A stretch of DNA of 64,000 bases from Eutreptiella sp. 'Long Island Sound 2002' (Eukaryota > Euglenozoa > Euglenophyceae > Eutreptiales > Eutreptiaceae). The DNA is taken from NCBI GenBank assembly GCA_964036045.1, contig OZ038381.1, forward strand, positions 132,873,708 through 132,937,707, read 5' to 3'. Below the pieces are notes generated by a model that worked only from the letters and a program-made list of their open reading frames with translations, had not been told where the DNA came from and did no database searches. A program made the translations under genes and the position numbers. The first letter of the stretch is position 1; each line of letters opens with the position of its first letter. Shown here one piece after another: positions 1-10,744 of this stretch.

Positions 1-514
1 CGTGACCCTTTTCGCGGCGTTCCGCGAAGGTCAATTTTTGCGAAAACAGTCACGTTCACGATTTTTTTAAAAAATCCTGAGGCGATCCCAGGAATCAGCC
101 AGGCGCCCATGGTGTGGCCCAACAGTGGCCCTCTTCATATATAATATGTTTTGGGAAAGAGACGCGTCGTGTCGGCTACACGACGCGTTGGGGGGAGACA
201 CGCGAAATGAGTGTTTTTGGCTCAAAAATCACTATATTTCACTGTTTTTCGCCCAAAAACCACTGTTTGGCCCAGTTTGGGCACTCAGATTTTCTGATGG
301 CGGCGACGCCGCCGCCTTCATTTCGTCTTCTTTTCTAAGCGATTTTATAGTATAGAAATGTTACATATACATATTACTTGTTTGCATGTTTATATTGTCT
401 ACATATACCTTCATCTCTTGCCTAGGACGCCAGATTGTGTCATGGCTGAGGCAAGGATCACAGAATTCTTTGGAGAAACCCAAACTGATGGAAGATCAGC
501 AAGAATGAAAAGCC

Positions 515-1400
515 CTGTACAGGTGATGCGGTGAATCCTTGGAGGGTTTAGACCCTTCAAGCATACACCGCATGAGGTTTACACTAGTGTACAGGTGATA
601 CAGTGAATCCTTGAATGCTTTAGACCCCTCAAGCATTCACCGCATGGGGTTTACACAAGTGTACAGGTGATGTGGTGCATCCTTGGAGGATTTAAACCCT
701 CCAAGGATTCACCGCATGAGGTTCACACTAGTGTACAGGTGATGCAGTGAATTCTTGACGGGTTTAGACCCTTCAAGAATTCACAGCATGGGGTTTACAC
801 CAGTGTAAAGGTGATGCGGTGAATCTTTGGAGGGTTTAAAGCCTTCAAGGATTCACCGCATGAGGTTTACACTAGTGTACAAGTGATGCGGTGAATGCTT
901 GAAGGGTTTAGACCCCTCAAGCATTCCGTTTCTGAGGTTTACACAAATGTACAGGTGCTAAGGTGAATCCTTCCAGGGTTTAGACCCCTCAAGCATTCAC
1001 CGTAGGGTACCGGTGATGTGGTGCATCCTTGAAGGGTTTAGACCCGTCCAGCATTCCCTGTCCTGGGTTATACCAGTGTACAAGTGATGCGGTGAATCCT
1101 TGAAGGGTTTAACCCCTTCAAGCATTCACCGTATGAGGTTTGCACTGGTGTACAGGTGATGCGCCGAATCCTTGAACGGTTTAGACCCCTCAAGCATTCA
1201 CTGCATGAGGTTTGCACTAGGGTACCGGTGATGCCGTGAATCCCTGGAAGGTTTAGACCCTTGCAGGATTCACCGTATGAGGTTTACACTAGTGTACAGG
1301 TGATGCGGTGACTCCTTGGGCGGGTTTAGACCCTTCAAGGAATCATTGCATGGGTTGAGACATCTGCACAGGTGTACAGGTGATGCGATGAATCCTTCCC
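515..1400. repeat. Minisatellite of ~72-bp hairpin units, about 12-13 copies
   Basis: Units begin near 515, 588, 659, 731, 804, 876, 947, 1005, 1075, 1148, 1222, 1294 and 1367, with core GTGTACAGGTGATGCGG. Each unit is an inverted repeat: ATGCGGTGAATCCTTGAAGGGT, a short loop, then its near reverse complement ending ACCGCAT. Adjacent units meet at a second palindrome, TACACTAGTGTA. Several units differ in both arms, so a stem is largely kept. It is not a CRISPR: there are no unique spacers and the context is eukaryotic. Confidence 0.9.
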
Positions 1401-1402
1401 TG

Positions 1403-1662
1403 TGGCGACCTATGGGGACCTATGTCCACCTATGGGGACCTATGGGGACCTGTCGGGAATTATTGGTATAGGTCCCCATAGGTTCCCAGAGGTCCCCATA
1501 TGTCCCCATTGGCCCTCATAGGTCCCCATAGGCCCCCATAGGCCCCCATTGGCCCTCATAGATCACCATTGGCCCCCATAGGCCCCCATAATTCCCCATA
1601 GGTGCCCCTAGGCCCCCATAGGTCCCCATAGGCCCCCATTGGCCCTCATAGGTCCCCATTCT
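1403..1662. repeat. CCCATAGG minisatellite with an internal strand switch
   Basis: Left of about 1455 the ~10-bp unit reads ACCTATGGGG on the + strand. Right of it the same unit appears inverted as GTCCCCATAG. The switch lies around 1450-1470. The array could form a large foldback. Confidence 0.85.
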
Positions 1663-2302
1663 GCATTCTGCACATGCACTTGTAAAGTACAGTGCATGGT
1701 GCCCTGGATGGGCACGAACATCGCAACGACCCAAAAAATGTTGATCTTGCTTCAGTGCATTGTTGCTGATTTTGTGCTCTGGTGCCTTGTCTGACTTTCT
1801 ACCCTACTGTGTACATTCTTTCCAACTGTGCAACATTTTCAGTTTTCACAAATTTGTCATTAAGGTTTTAGAAAGCGTTTCGTTGGCATGTGGGAGAAGA
1901 AAAAATATGAAATCGGAAACATTTCAGATGCATTGAGAAATTTTTTCAGGACACAGAAAACGCGCCGAGAAAAAATAGGAAACATTAAGATAAATCGGTA
2001 CTCGGATTTATCTTATGAACTCTTGGCTTGCCCTTATGAAATCAGCCACATAAAATACATATAGCACGGAAATTGTATTGTGAAAAGTCAGTATGATGAA
2101 TTGGCACCTCGGATTTATCTTATGGTCTGGAGGAATTTTCTTGGCACCCCGGTCATTAGATGTTAATCTCCCCCTCCCCCCTCGCTCGTGTTGTGTTGTT
2201 TGCATTATTTTTTTGGGGAAAGTTTTGCCCATCATCATTCTAGGCGAACCTTGCATGCAAGCTGCTGCAGTAGGGCAGACCATATGCCCCTTCGTTCCTC
2301 AG

Positions 2303-2414
2303 GGACCGTCTCGTGTGCGAGACATGTTCAAGGAGGCCCGCAAGAAGGCCCCGTGTATCATTTTCATTGACGAAATTGATGCCATTGGGAGAAGCCGCAA
2401 GGGCGGCAGAGCAG
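2303..2414 (+). CDS. m-AAA protease exon: Walker B region
   Basis: Exon of a mitochondrial inner-membrane AAA+ zinc metalloprotease (AFG3 / plant FtsH3-FtsH10 type), which degrades misfolded inner-membrane proteins and matures some mitochondrial proteins. It starts in phase 0 with GPSRVRDMF, continues through [17 protein letters not shown] (Walker B with catalytic Asp-Glu) and ends one base into a Gly codon at donor gtgctg. The acceptor is the cag at 2300-2302. Length is 112 nt. The preceding Walker A exon is outside the window. The family call rests on the motifs here and in the following exons. Confidence 0.93.
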
Positions 2415-2524
2415 GTGCTGAGAACCCTGACTTCATGCCCTGCGGTTGATGCCAATGCCTTGTGGTGTACCCTGAAGCAAGCGGCTGTTCTAGCCCCGCA
2501 TATTGCCGCTTGTTTGATCCATAG
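2415..2524 (+). other. 110-bp GT-AG intron of the m-AAA gene
   Basis: It begins gtgctgag and ends ccatag. It is phase 1: the split Gly codon is restored exactly when the two flanking exons are joined. This ordinary small intron contrasts with the next one. Confidence 0.9.
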
Positions 2525-2617
2525 GTGGTCGCAATGATGAGCGTGAGAGCACATTGAATGCATTGCTGGTTGAGATGGATGGGTTCAACACCTCCAGCGG
2601 CGTGGTGGTGCTTGCAG
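2525..2617 (+). CDS. m-AAA protease exon: second region of the AAA module
   Basis: This 93-nt exon encodes [20 protein letters not shown] followed by [11 protein letters not shown] and the first base of a Gly codon. [16 protein letters not shown] is diagnostic of FtsH-family ATPases. The VVVLAG ending, rather than LAA, is typical of mitochondrial m-AAA subunits rather than chloroplast or bacterial FtsH. The donor is gtgtgc at 2618. In the family the next residues are TNRPD; in this window they are found only at 56351. Confidence 0.93.
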
Positions 2618-3029
2618 GTGTGCTCTGGGCATTGCCAGGGTAAGGTTTGCGGCTGCTTTGTGGACAGAACAGGCCGTTGCTTGGTGATGCGTCCATCAAC
2701 CCCTGGGGGCCCATGGCTGAGGAATTCGGGCCCAAGCCACGCCAGAGATCGGAAACCTTCCTGACACAAGCTGATCTGCTGGTTATGCGCAAGAGGGTTT
2801 CGTTTCCTGGTTCCCAGCACCGAGCAGTTCTCCTGGTTTTGGATTGGGATCAGGTCTTCCTTGTTGGTGGATGGAACACTGGAATCCCCCACGATAGACC
2901 AAATTCTGCCCATCCGGCACACTTACTTAGCCTTTAATCCCCCCCCCCCCCTCTCCCTGTCGGCCTGCCTTGCAAAAACAATTTGTTTTACTCTGTTGGA
3001 CTCAAATTTGTTCAAAAAAATGCTCGGCT

Positions 3030-3530
3030 TGAGTGAACATGCAGGCCTTTTACAGCCATTTTGCCACCTCCCTACACTACTTCTGCTACAACACCGCTGC
3101 TTATGCAGCCATTTTCTTACCTTCCCACTTTGGGGACCCTCTGATGCAGTAGGGGTTCTGTAGCCATTCTGTTGTCTCCTGGTTTGGGAATCCTGATAGA
3201 ACATTTTGCCGCCTTCCTACTTTCAGGACCCCTGATACAACAGGGGTTATGTCGCACTTTCATTATCTCCCCACTTTTCTGAGCCCCCATACAGCAGGGG
3301 TTATGTAGCCATGTTTTTTTTTGTGGTGTGGTGTGTGGGGGGGTGGGGCAAAGAGAGGAGGTGCAAAATGGCTACAATCCCCTCTCTATACCAAGGGTTC
3401 CAAGGCGGGGGGGGCTATGTAGCCCTGTCGTATGGAGGGTTCCCAAAGTGGGGAGGTCACAAAATGCCCACATAACCCCTGCCTTATTGCAGGTCCCCAG
3501 AGCAGGGAGGCCACGGGATCAGGGATGGCA
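3030..3530. repeat. Degenerate ~70-bp tandem repeat (GGGGTTATGTAGCCATTTT)
   Basis: A motif of the form 'acagcaggggttatgtagccat' followed by 'ttgcctccccacttt' recurs, diverged, near 3100, 3150, 3245, 3300, 3420 and 3475. A related single copy is at about 48680-48740. Nothing coding is supported here. Confidence 0.6.
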
Positions 3531-3554
3531 GCTGCCCCACCCACTCTTCCGAGT

Positions 3555-4170
3555 CCGGTTGGCACACCAGGGACTAAGTGCGTGCAGGTCAACCCACTTT
3601 CTGGTCGGTACACCAGGGAATATGTTTTTACAGGGTGCACACAATGTCCCTGGTGCACAGACCCGCATTTGTTGCACAACTTCCCTGGCACACAGAGAGT
3701 GGAAGGGGTTGCTGCGCACACAATATCTGTTTATTGCGCGCACAAGTGAACTGTTGTACCAACCGGAATCACATGTTCACATCTTACATACACAAGTAAA
3801 AATGTTAGCTGATTTGAACCCTTATATACAAGATGCGCCGCATCAGCATTTACCACTCAGCCACGCCCATAAATGAACCTCCTCCCCCCTCGATACACCA
3901 AGGAATTTGTGTGCACACGGACTTTGCACATACAAATACCTGGGTGTGTGCGACTCAATGTAGCATACCTGTATAGAATGCGTTGTGCACACCCACTCTG
4001 CACACAAACCCCATGGTGTCAATATTGGGTATTTTCAAAGAATGCGTTGTATAGCACACACATAGCACACAAACAGCGCACAGAGAGTGCGCACAAATTT
4101 CCTGGTGTACAGATTGTGAACTGGGTTTGTGCACACATACGCTCTACACATGCAAACCTGGGCTGTGCTA
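3555..4170. repeat. Degenerate tandem repeat (CCTGGTGCACA)
   Basis: Repeats of 'accagggaa' and 'ccctggtgcacac' with 25-60 bp spacing run through this stretch. A related block lies at 42620-42745. No plausible gene is seen. Confidence 0.55.
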
Positions 4171-4459
4171 TGCAACACATTCTATATCTCTCGGGGTCGG
4201 TGGGGATCGCGCCAACTTGGTGGGTTTTCGGTGGTCGTCGTCATTGTTGCCTTATTTGTGCCCAATGTGTGTCCCGTAGGGGGGGGTATGTGGGGTATAT
4301 TCGGAAAGCCGTTGAAAAGGGCTATTTGGAACACCCTGGGTCTGCATGCTGTACTGACGACATGTTTGAGATTTTCGCCCGACATGTTTGAGATTTTCGC
4401 CCGTTTCGGACAGGGCCTGTGTTGCTTGCTGCCCATTTTTGTCAACAGGCAGCTACCAG

Positions 4460-5256
4460 CCTTCCCCCCCTTGCGCAAGCACTGCCTTGTCTAAGCACAT
4501 GAGCCCGTGTTACCGTCGTTTTGATGGAATTTTCTGACCACGGTTTTTATGGTCAGATCTGTAACATTATGCGATTGTGCTTCGCTTGTAGAGGGAAAGG
4601 TGGGCTTGATCATGCTTGTGGTAGTTCCTCCTGCTCATACCAACATTCTGCTTGCAATTGCAACCCAATGATGTCCCTGTTGATGTGATTTTCAGCCATG
4701 GCTCATGTTGCTACACCTGGCATAGCTGTTACGTACATCCCGTCCACCGGTGAACATGTCTCCGCAACAATGATGAAGTGCAGATTGTGTAGGCCAAAGC
4801 GGGCCGTGGGATTTGGGGCCTTGGCCATGTGTTTGAGGGCAAGCTTTACTTCACCAAAGATATTGTTGATGACAGTTTTGACCCAAGGAACAGGAAGCCT
4901 AAACCCATTCCAAACCCTGAAGCCAAGCCTGCCCCAAAGGCTGCCCCAAAGGGCAAGCATGTGCAATTGTTCAAGATGAGGCGCAAGGTGGGAAAGGGCT
5001 TCTTTTCCACAGCTCCTGATGGCCCTGATGGGCAGTGAGGACCTCCAGAACTCGCTGAAATTTGCCTGCACATTGTGTTGTAGTGCCCTGATGCGACAAT
5101 TGTGCTTAGGGTGAGGTATGGGCAGGTTTCCGCTGACATACGTTCTTTTGGTCTTTTGGTACCGCGCGTCGCGCGCAAGCACTGCCTTGTCTAAGCACAT
5201 GAGCCCGTGTTACCGTCGTTTTGCTGACTTTCAGCGTGCTTGCGCAAGGGGGGGGG
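4460..5256. mobile_element. ~800-bp unit with inverted ends and a 51-bp identical direct repeat
   Basis: Positions 4473-4523 and 5173-5223 are an identical 51-bp sequence exactly 700 bp apart. The outer ends are also inverted: CCCCCTTGCGCAAGC near 4465 and GCTTGCGCAAGGGGG near 5236. The body holds a decayed ORF. This may be a small non-autonomous element or a tandem-duplication scar. Confidence 0.5.
4698..5038 (+). pseudogene. Unknown Pro/Lys-rich element ORF, frameshifted
   Basis: Two overlapping frames read as one product. The first (from the Met at 4698) contains a CRLC pair. The second (4829-5038) contains VFEGKLYFTKDIVDDSFDP, then a Lys/Pro/Ala-rich linker, and ends at a TGA. I recognise no family. 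A frameshift near 4820 breaks it. It lies inside the unit bounded by the 51-bp direct repeats. Confidence 0.4.
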
Positions 5257-5376
5257 GTACCATGTCCGCATGCAAAATCTCTCCACGGGCTGTTGCTTCC
5301 CTTGATGCACCATAGAAGCCTTTGGTGCGTAAAAGAGCGTGCTCTGGGGGTGTAAAGTGGGTGCAGGTAAGCCGGG

Positions 5377-6235
5377 ATGAGCCTGGTTGGAACGCCCAAA
5401 AGCCTTGTACAGCCGGTTCACAGCAGCCTGCATGCACCCACGCGGACCACCAGATTTTGTCCACTGCCGAGGCCGCTTCTTTTGCAAGTCAATTTTGCCA
5501 TGATTGGCGAGTTGTACAGGTGCTCCACAGGGGCTGGGCACCTGTATATCCACACCGATGGGTGCTGCTCTGAATTTTTAAATTGGGCCTTTTGTAATTT
5601 GTATGACAAACTGGTCCAATGGCGCCGGTTCAATCGGATTACATGGTGTGTCTTCATCAAAGGACACCTATAATCTGTGCGATGCAGCGTCCCGCGCCAT
5701 GGACCGTGCGTTGCACAATGTTGATTGTTATTGTGGTCTAACAGACATGGTTGGCCTAACCATCCAGCATGTTGTACAAAACAAGCAAAGGTTTGTCACA
5801 AAACTGCTTATCTTGAAGCGCAACGATTTTTGGAATGAGTCGAAATGGCTGGGTGGTGCTTATAACACTTCAACCAACCATCTGGACCAGCAGCAGACCC
5901 CTGTTTTGATCGGGGATAGCAAGATTAAATGGTTGGATTTTGGTACAACCCCAGACCCAGGAACCTACAGCCCCATCCTGGCTTTGTCCGGTTGAAATCA
6001 GGGTACAGTGAGACTTGCCTGGCGCAAGTCCCAGCTGACCAAACAACGCAACGTGGACTTGACAACTGACAGTCTGTGGGCCATGCCTCTCAACACGGGG
6101 TGGGTGCCAGTCAAAGCACGCCGGCTGCAGGATTGGGGAAAAATAAAAAAATATATTCCAATTCACAAGGAGCGGGATGTGTGCCCCAATGGGGTCCTTG
6201 CCCGTGTGGAAAGAGGCAACAATGACAATGATTGA
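5377..6235 (+). pseudogene. Unknown transposon-like ORF in three broken frames
   Basis: Consecutive readable segments are 5377-5673, 5603-5995 and 6008-6235. They contain TGAGHLYIHTDGC, then NKQRFVTKLLILKRNDFW, then a basic C-terminal part. They follow one another on the + strand with frameshifts or stops between, as in a decayed gene of 250 or more residues. I cannot name the family. The 300 bp after it (6240-6540) hold no gene. Confidence 0.4.
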
Positions 6236-6539
6236 GATTCAGAATAATTTGTGGTCCCTTGAGCATTGCCTTGTGTTGCACGTCGTCCACTTTCCATTTG
6301 CTCAAAAATGTGATTTTCTACCCCCCCGCCCCCAACCCCATACATTTCTGAAACGGCCTTTTCTCACAGATTTCAAAAAGTATCCCCCCACCCCACAGCG
6401 GGATGAAATTTTGGCGCATTGGACCAAAAGTTCATAAAACGCAAGAAAAGTGCCAAAACCTACTAGGAAAAGTGCCAAAACCTACTGTGTGGGCGCACTA
6501 TGAATGATCCCGAGAGCTATAGGTACCCTTGATTGGCTC

Positions 6540-6835
6540 CTCCCTAGGTACACGCTAGAAGACCCCATTTCGTTCTAGCCTAGATGGCACTAGAAGGCTA
6601 CAACGAAAAAAAGAGGGGGTCACCCCCACCCGCGGGGGTCAACGGTGGGTGATATGAGGGATCCAACTTGGACCCCCCTATCTGTATTTGGGGGCCTAGG
6701 GCTTGTTTTTCACAATTTCAGCGTTTTGACCTGAAATTGGAATGCGAAAAGTTTTTGTTCTAGCGACGTTCTAGTGACGTTTTAGTGCCGCTCCCTAGAA
6801 TGGTGCTAGAACATCTAGCCTAGAAGAAAACTTGA
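6540..6835. repeat. TTCTAG-core dispersed repeat cluster
   Basis: Variants of 'gttctagcctaga' and 'ttctagcgacgttctag' occur many times. The core TTCTAG/CTAGAA is partly palindromic. Further clusters lie at 7893-7998 and 8890-8998. Confidence 0.7.
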
Positions 6836-6894
6836 ACAAAAACATTCAAACATTTTGGCAAGCGAAGGACACCAATGTGTGTGTGGGAGGGGTT

Positions 6895-7200
6895 CCATGA
6901 CACACACACACACCGCAGCCACCAGAGGCTCTGGCCTAGGCGAGGGTGACGACTCTCAAGGGGGGCCAGCACAGTCATGATGACATTCATCGGACATCCT
7001 TCTAGCACAGACCCCCCTCCGCTGAGCGCCCACCCCTGGACCCATGCAGGCCTTCCTCTATAATATGGCATCCCCCCTTCCATGACACACACACACACAC
7101 ACACACATGGAAACCAACACAGTGGGCACATGTATAGTCATAGGTGGTCCCACACACCCAGGCACGCACACACACACACACACACTGACATTGGCATAGG
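6895..7200. repeat. (CA)n microsatellites
   Basis: Pure CA tracts at 6901-6912, 7085-7108 and 7166-7186 lie in G/T- and C/A-rich sequence. The stretch 7230-7350 has several G homopolymers of 8-10 bases. No gene is seen. Confidence 0.85.
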
Positions 7201-7429
7201 CACCATGGGGCTCCCCTCCCTTCAAGCCATGGGTGTGTGTGTGGGGGGGGGGGCTTTCCTTGCTTCACACGTTTGTTATGGGGGGGGGGGCTTGAGAGCT
7301 GTTGGGGGCCAGGGGGGGGGGCAGTCAGGGGTGTGGGAGGGTGTTCTTTTCTTTCTTTCACAGGTGTTTTGTTTTATGCATTAAAAATCCGACAAAAAAA
7401 CAATGAAAATGATAATTTCTCAAGTTGCA

Positions 7430-7770
7430 GGTGTGCTATGCTACGGTGTACAGTGGTGTCATGTAGTGTGGTGTGGCGGGATATGGTCGAGTATGCTGTG
7501 GTGGGTGATCTGGTTTGGAGTGTTGTATTGTGTTATGGTTTAGTGTGTTGGAGTCTAATGAGGTGCATGCGGTGTGTTGTGGTGTCATGTAGTCTGGTCT
7601 AGTGTCGTGTGGTGGGTTTGGTTCGTTGGTTGGTTGGTTTGTTGGTTCGTTTTCGGTGGGCTTGTTTATTGTTTGGTTCGCTGTTGGTCAATTGGGGGGT
7701 TGGTTCGTTGGTGCATGGTTGGTTTGTTGGTTGGTTGTTGGGTTGCTGGTTGGTTGGATTGCTGGTTGGG
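7430..7770. repeat. Simple GT-rich sequence (TGGTTGG, TGTGGTG)
   Basis: Degenerate TGTGGTG followed by TTGGTTGG repeats. Long open frames here are by-products of stop-poor simple sequence. Confidence 0.75.
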
Positions 7771-8140
7771 TGCATTTACACCCCGCGGTGTGTGGTGTGT
7801 TGTGCTGTTGCATGGTGTGAGATGCTGTGCCCGTGGGTGTGCATGTGTGTGCAGCCATTGCAAGGGTGGTGGGGGGGGTTCTATGGAATGAATGTTCTTG
7901 TTCTAGCGACGTTCTAGCGAAGCGTTCTAGCGGCGATCTAGCGCTGTTCTAGCGACGCCGATCGGTCGCTAGAACGCCGCTAGAACAAGAACATTAATAC
8001 CATACACCCCCCCCCCCCCCCACACACACACCACCCTTGCAATGGCTGCACATACATGCACACCCATGGACACAACATCTCACACCATGCAACAACACAA
8101 CACACCACACAACGCGGGGTGTAGATGCACCCAACAACCA
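7764..8140. repeat. Foldback palindrome, arms ~115 bp
   Basis: The left arm (7764-7880, 'ggttgggtgcatttacacc') reappears inverted at 8026-8140 ('ggtgtagatgcacccaac'). The centre, 7885-7998, is a second inverted repeat from 'gttcttgttctagcgacg' to 'cgccgctagaacaagaac'. It resembles a foldback or MITE-type element and carries no ORF of its own. Confidence 0.75.
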
Positions 8141-8190
8141 ATGAACAAATTTCAATCACAAAAAGACTGGCAACCCAATATCATGAACTT

Positions 8191-8405
8191 GCCCCTTTGT
8201 CTGCTTTGGGGCACATCAACAGCCACATTGAAACATCCACATCCCATCCTCTTATCTGCTTTGGGGCACATCAACAGCCACATTGAAGCATCCACATCCC
8301 AAACTAGCCGTCTTATCTGCTTTGGGGCACATCAACCGCCACATTCAAACATCCATATCCCGAACTGGCCCGTTTATCTGCTTTGAGGCATATCAACAGC
8401 CAAAT
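8191..8405. repeat. Tandem repeat of ~64 bp, four copies
   Basis: The unit contains TCTGCTTTGGGGCACATCA then 'acagccacattgaaacatcc'. Two related copies occur in reverse orientation at 34375-34490. Confidence 0.85.
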
Positions 8406-8879
8406 TCTACTATTTTAACACTTGTGACAATCCCGGATGCATGATTCTCTGAAAGCAAAGCAAGGTGCGGAAGACGAGAATGAGACAGGGAAGAGGGGGA
8501 CAGCAAGCAGTGGGGCAAACTCTCTCGCGATTCTGGCATTCTTGCAAACCCCCTGTGAAAAAAGAAAGGATACCCTCCCTAACCTCAACTGCAATACAAC
8601 AAGCAACAGCAACCCGAGAACCCACACCACAACATCGAAGGGGGGAGGGGCGATCGCCCAACCGTCAAGGGGTGATGGTAAGGTGTTTGTGTGTGCCGTC
8701 TTCCCTCCCCTCCCCACCCTCGGCATTGTATGTTGTGTGTCGTAGTGTTTGTATGCCTATGCCAAATTGTGTATGTGCTAGGGGAGGGGGGGGGATATGC
8801 GTATGCATGCGTCACGTGTGTTGGTTGCTAATCCCCCCCCCCCTCGACGCAAGTTGATTATTTGTTTTTTGTGTTGTAC

Positions 8880-9000
8880 CTATTCTACCAGTCCAGGCTA
8901 GAACGACTTGCGTTCTAGCCTGATATTTCCTAGGCTAGAACATCTAGGCCAGAAGTTCTAGCCTAGAACGAAATTGTGTCTTCTAGTGTGTACTAGGGGC
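8880..9000. repeat. TTCTAG repeat cluster
   Basis: Same family as 6540-6835, here as 'gttctagcctga', 'aggctagaacatctagg' and 'gttctagcctagaacg'. Positions 8420-8880 hold no supported gene. Confidence 0.7.
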
Positions 9001-9324
9001 TATGCACCTCCTGGGATTTGCTTGTACGGACTAGGTGTGCACAAAAACGCGGTCCCCGTAAGTTGAAATGAAGATGTGAGTAAATAAGTACATTGCCGTG
9101 AATTGCAACAAATAAATACATTGCCGTGAATTGCAACAGCCATGCCTTTCGAACCATGTGTGGTGCAACGGGGAAGCTGGTACCAGGAACCCCCCCCCCC
9201 CATCAAACCCCCCCCCCCTCCATCGAGGTATAGCGGGCCCAGAACAACTTGAGGGGTTGGTTTGGGGGATGAAAACTAAGGGGGGGGCGTCCTTGGGTTT
9301 AGGGTAAAACAACATAGGGGCGGT

Positions 9325-9475
9325 TTTTCAAAAACCCTAGAACCCCTTCTCGGACACCTTCTCGGGACTTCTCGGCTTACCTTCCCAATGAGAAAGAGGT
9401 TCTCAAAATGACTTCTCGGGGGGGTTCATGATTAGAAAGGGGTTCCCAAAATGACTTCTCGGGGGGGTTTCTGAT
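9325..9475. repeat. CTTCTCGG repeat, left flank of an element
   Basis: Repeats of CAAAATGACTTCTCGG and CCTTCTCGG. The same motif, in the same orientation, recurs at 12010-12140. The two blocks bracket the unknown ORF at 9547-10549. Confidence 0.7.
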
Positions 9476-9546
9476 TTGGTGTGTGTGTCCATCGCTTGTC
9501 CACTTTCTTCTCCTATGCACCTTTGGTCCATTTGTTACCCCCATGC

Positions 9547-10549
9547 CCATGCCCCCCGTCATTGGTCGTTGGTTGCGCGAAGCTAATGATTGCTCGGGCA
9601 CCCGTCTCATCGCCGCCGCCCCTACCGAGGTGGAGGAGACCATCCGTATGGACGGGTCACCCACAAGGGTCAAGTTCAATCCGGGGACTACGTTGGGGCG
9701 TATCGAGGCGCCGCGGAGTGTTCTTGGAGAGATGGAGCCCAGGCGCGTGACCTGGTGCACACCACCTTCATGCTCAATCCTAAAATTCGGGCTGTTTTGA
9801 TCCACCTCAATAGTGCGGACGTGTCAAGCCTTCTTGCGGGGATCTTGCCGCACGTTCCAAAGCCGAAGGACAAGGCCAAGGGAAAGGAACCCGGCGGTGG
9901 GGCCCAGGAGGATGTGGTTTATTGGATTGGAGAAGATGCGGACGATTGTGTGGTATTTGCAAGCACCAAGCCGAGCCCCTCGCAGATGACACGTCATGCC
10001 TTTGGAAGTGCCCCAATTGGTCACAAGGAGAGTGTATTGCCGGCCTCCAAGATGGACACCCTTCCGGTTCGGAGTTTGGCAACCGATTGCAGTCTTGCCT
10101 TTGCGGATCGGGTGGAGGGCATTACCACCACATCCCACATGGCGGGGAAAATTGTGGCACTACCGAGGCAATGTCCGTTGCCATGGGTTGGGAAGGGAGA
10201 ACCGCCCACGGTTGGTGTATCGGCCTCCGTGTTCACCTTCAACGAAGATTCAAGCAAATTGGATGCGACGGCACACTTGTTGTGGAAAGGAGTGGTGCCA
10301 ATGGAGATGCTCGACAAGGTTGTTGACGCCCTTGAAACTCGACCATGCGACACTTGGGATGCCGTATTCAATGACTTTGCTTTTGACAAAAGCCTTGAAA
10401 GTTTCAACCCTTGCTTGACCACGAGACGCCGTTTGATGGATTGGCTTTTTATGAAAATCACCAAATCTTTTCACCAAAATCCCGACCTCAATAGTAGTCA
10501 ACACAGGCACGTTCGTGACAAAGAACCCACACTTGTTGGTGTCCTTTGA
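9547..10549 (+). pseudogene. Unknown element protein (~330 aa), one frameshift
   Basis: The likely start MPMPPVIGRWLREAND is near 9547. That frame runs to about 9750, then the reading continues in another frame to the stop at 10547-10549. The second part includes a Lys/Gly-rich linker, an acidic DVVYWIGEDADDC segment and a C-terminal region with PCDTWDAVFNDFAFDKSL. I recognise no domain. The single frameshift lies near 9745; an intron or assembly indel is possible. Flanking CTTCTCGG repeats suggest it belongs to one mobile element. Confidence 0.45.
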
Positions 10550-10744
10550 ACTTGTACGCGTATCGGGCTTATCAGCCCCGCATCAGCTGCAAAGTGAGCA
10601 AGACAAGACATGAGTATGGTACATTCAAACACAAGAACCGTGTTGAATTCTGTCTACCGGAAAATGCTCATATTATGAAAACGAGAAAAATAATGATTTC
10701 ATTGAAACATGCTGAAATTAATGACAATGAAAGTAAAAATCCTG

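Larger units (their letters stand above)
1..2302 (+). other. 3' part of an intron of the m-AAA protease gene
   Basis: The sequence up to the acceptor at 2301-2302 (pyrimidine-rich tract then cag) is intronic to the protease gene, because the next exon starts inside the AAA module and no Walker A exon (GPPGTGKT type) is readable upstream. At least 2.3 kb of this intron lies in the window. Positions 1-510 and 1670-2300 show nothing I can support as coding; 515-1665 is tandem repeat. Confidence 0.75.

Noticed and set aside
440-520. Possible host exon reading MAEARITEFFGETQTDG
   Set aside because: No match to the m-AAA N-terminal part, and its apparent donor is the start of the first minisatellite unit.
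515-1400. CRISPR array
   Set aside because: The repeats are contiguous hairpin units without unique spacers, in a eukaryotic intron.
1-2302. Walker A exon of the m-AAA gene
   Set aside because: No GPPGTGKT-type sequence is readable in any + frame; it must lie upstream of the window.
2240-2922. Minus-strand ORFs overlapping the first two m-AAA exons
   Set aside because: Antisense shadows of conserved exons.
3330-4390. Open + strand frames of 170-180 codons
   Set aside because: They track degenerate tandem repeats (GGGGTTATGTAGCC, CCTGGTGCACA) and show no conserved block.
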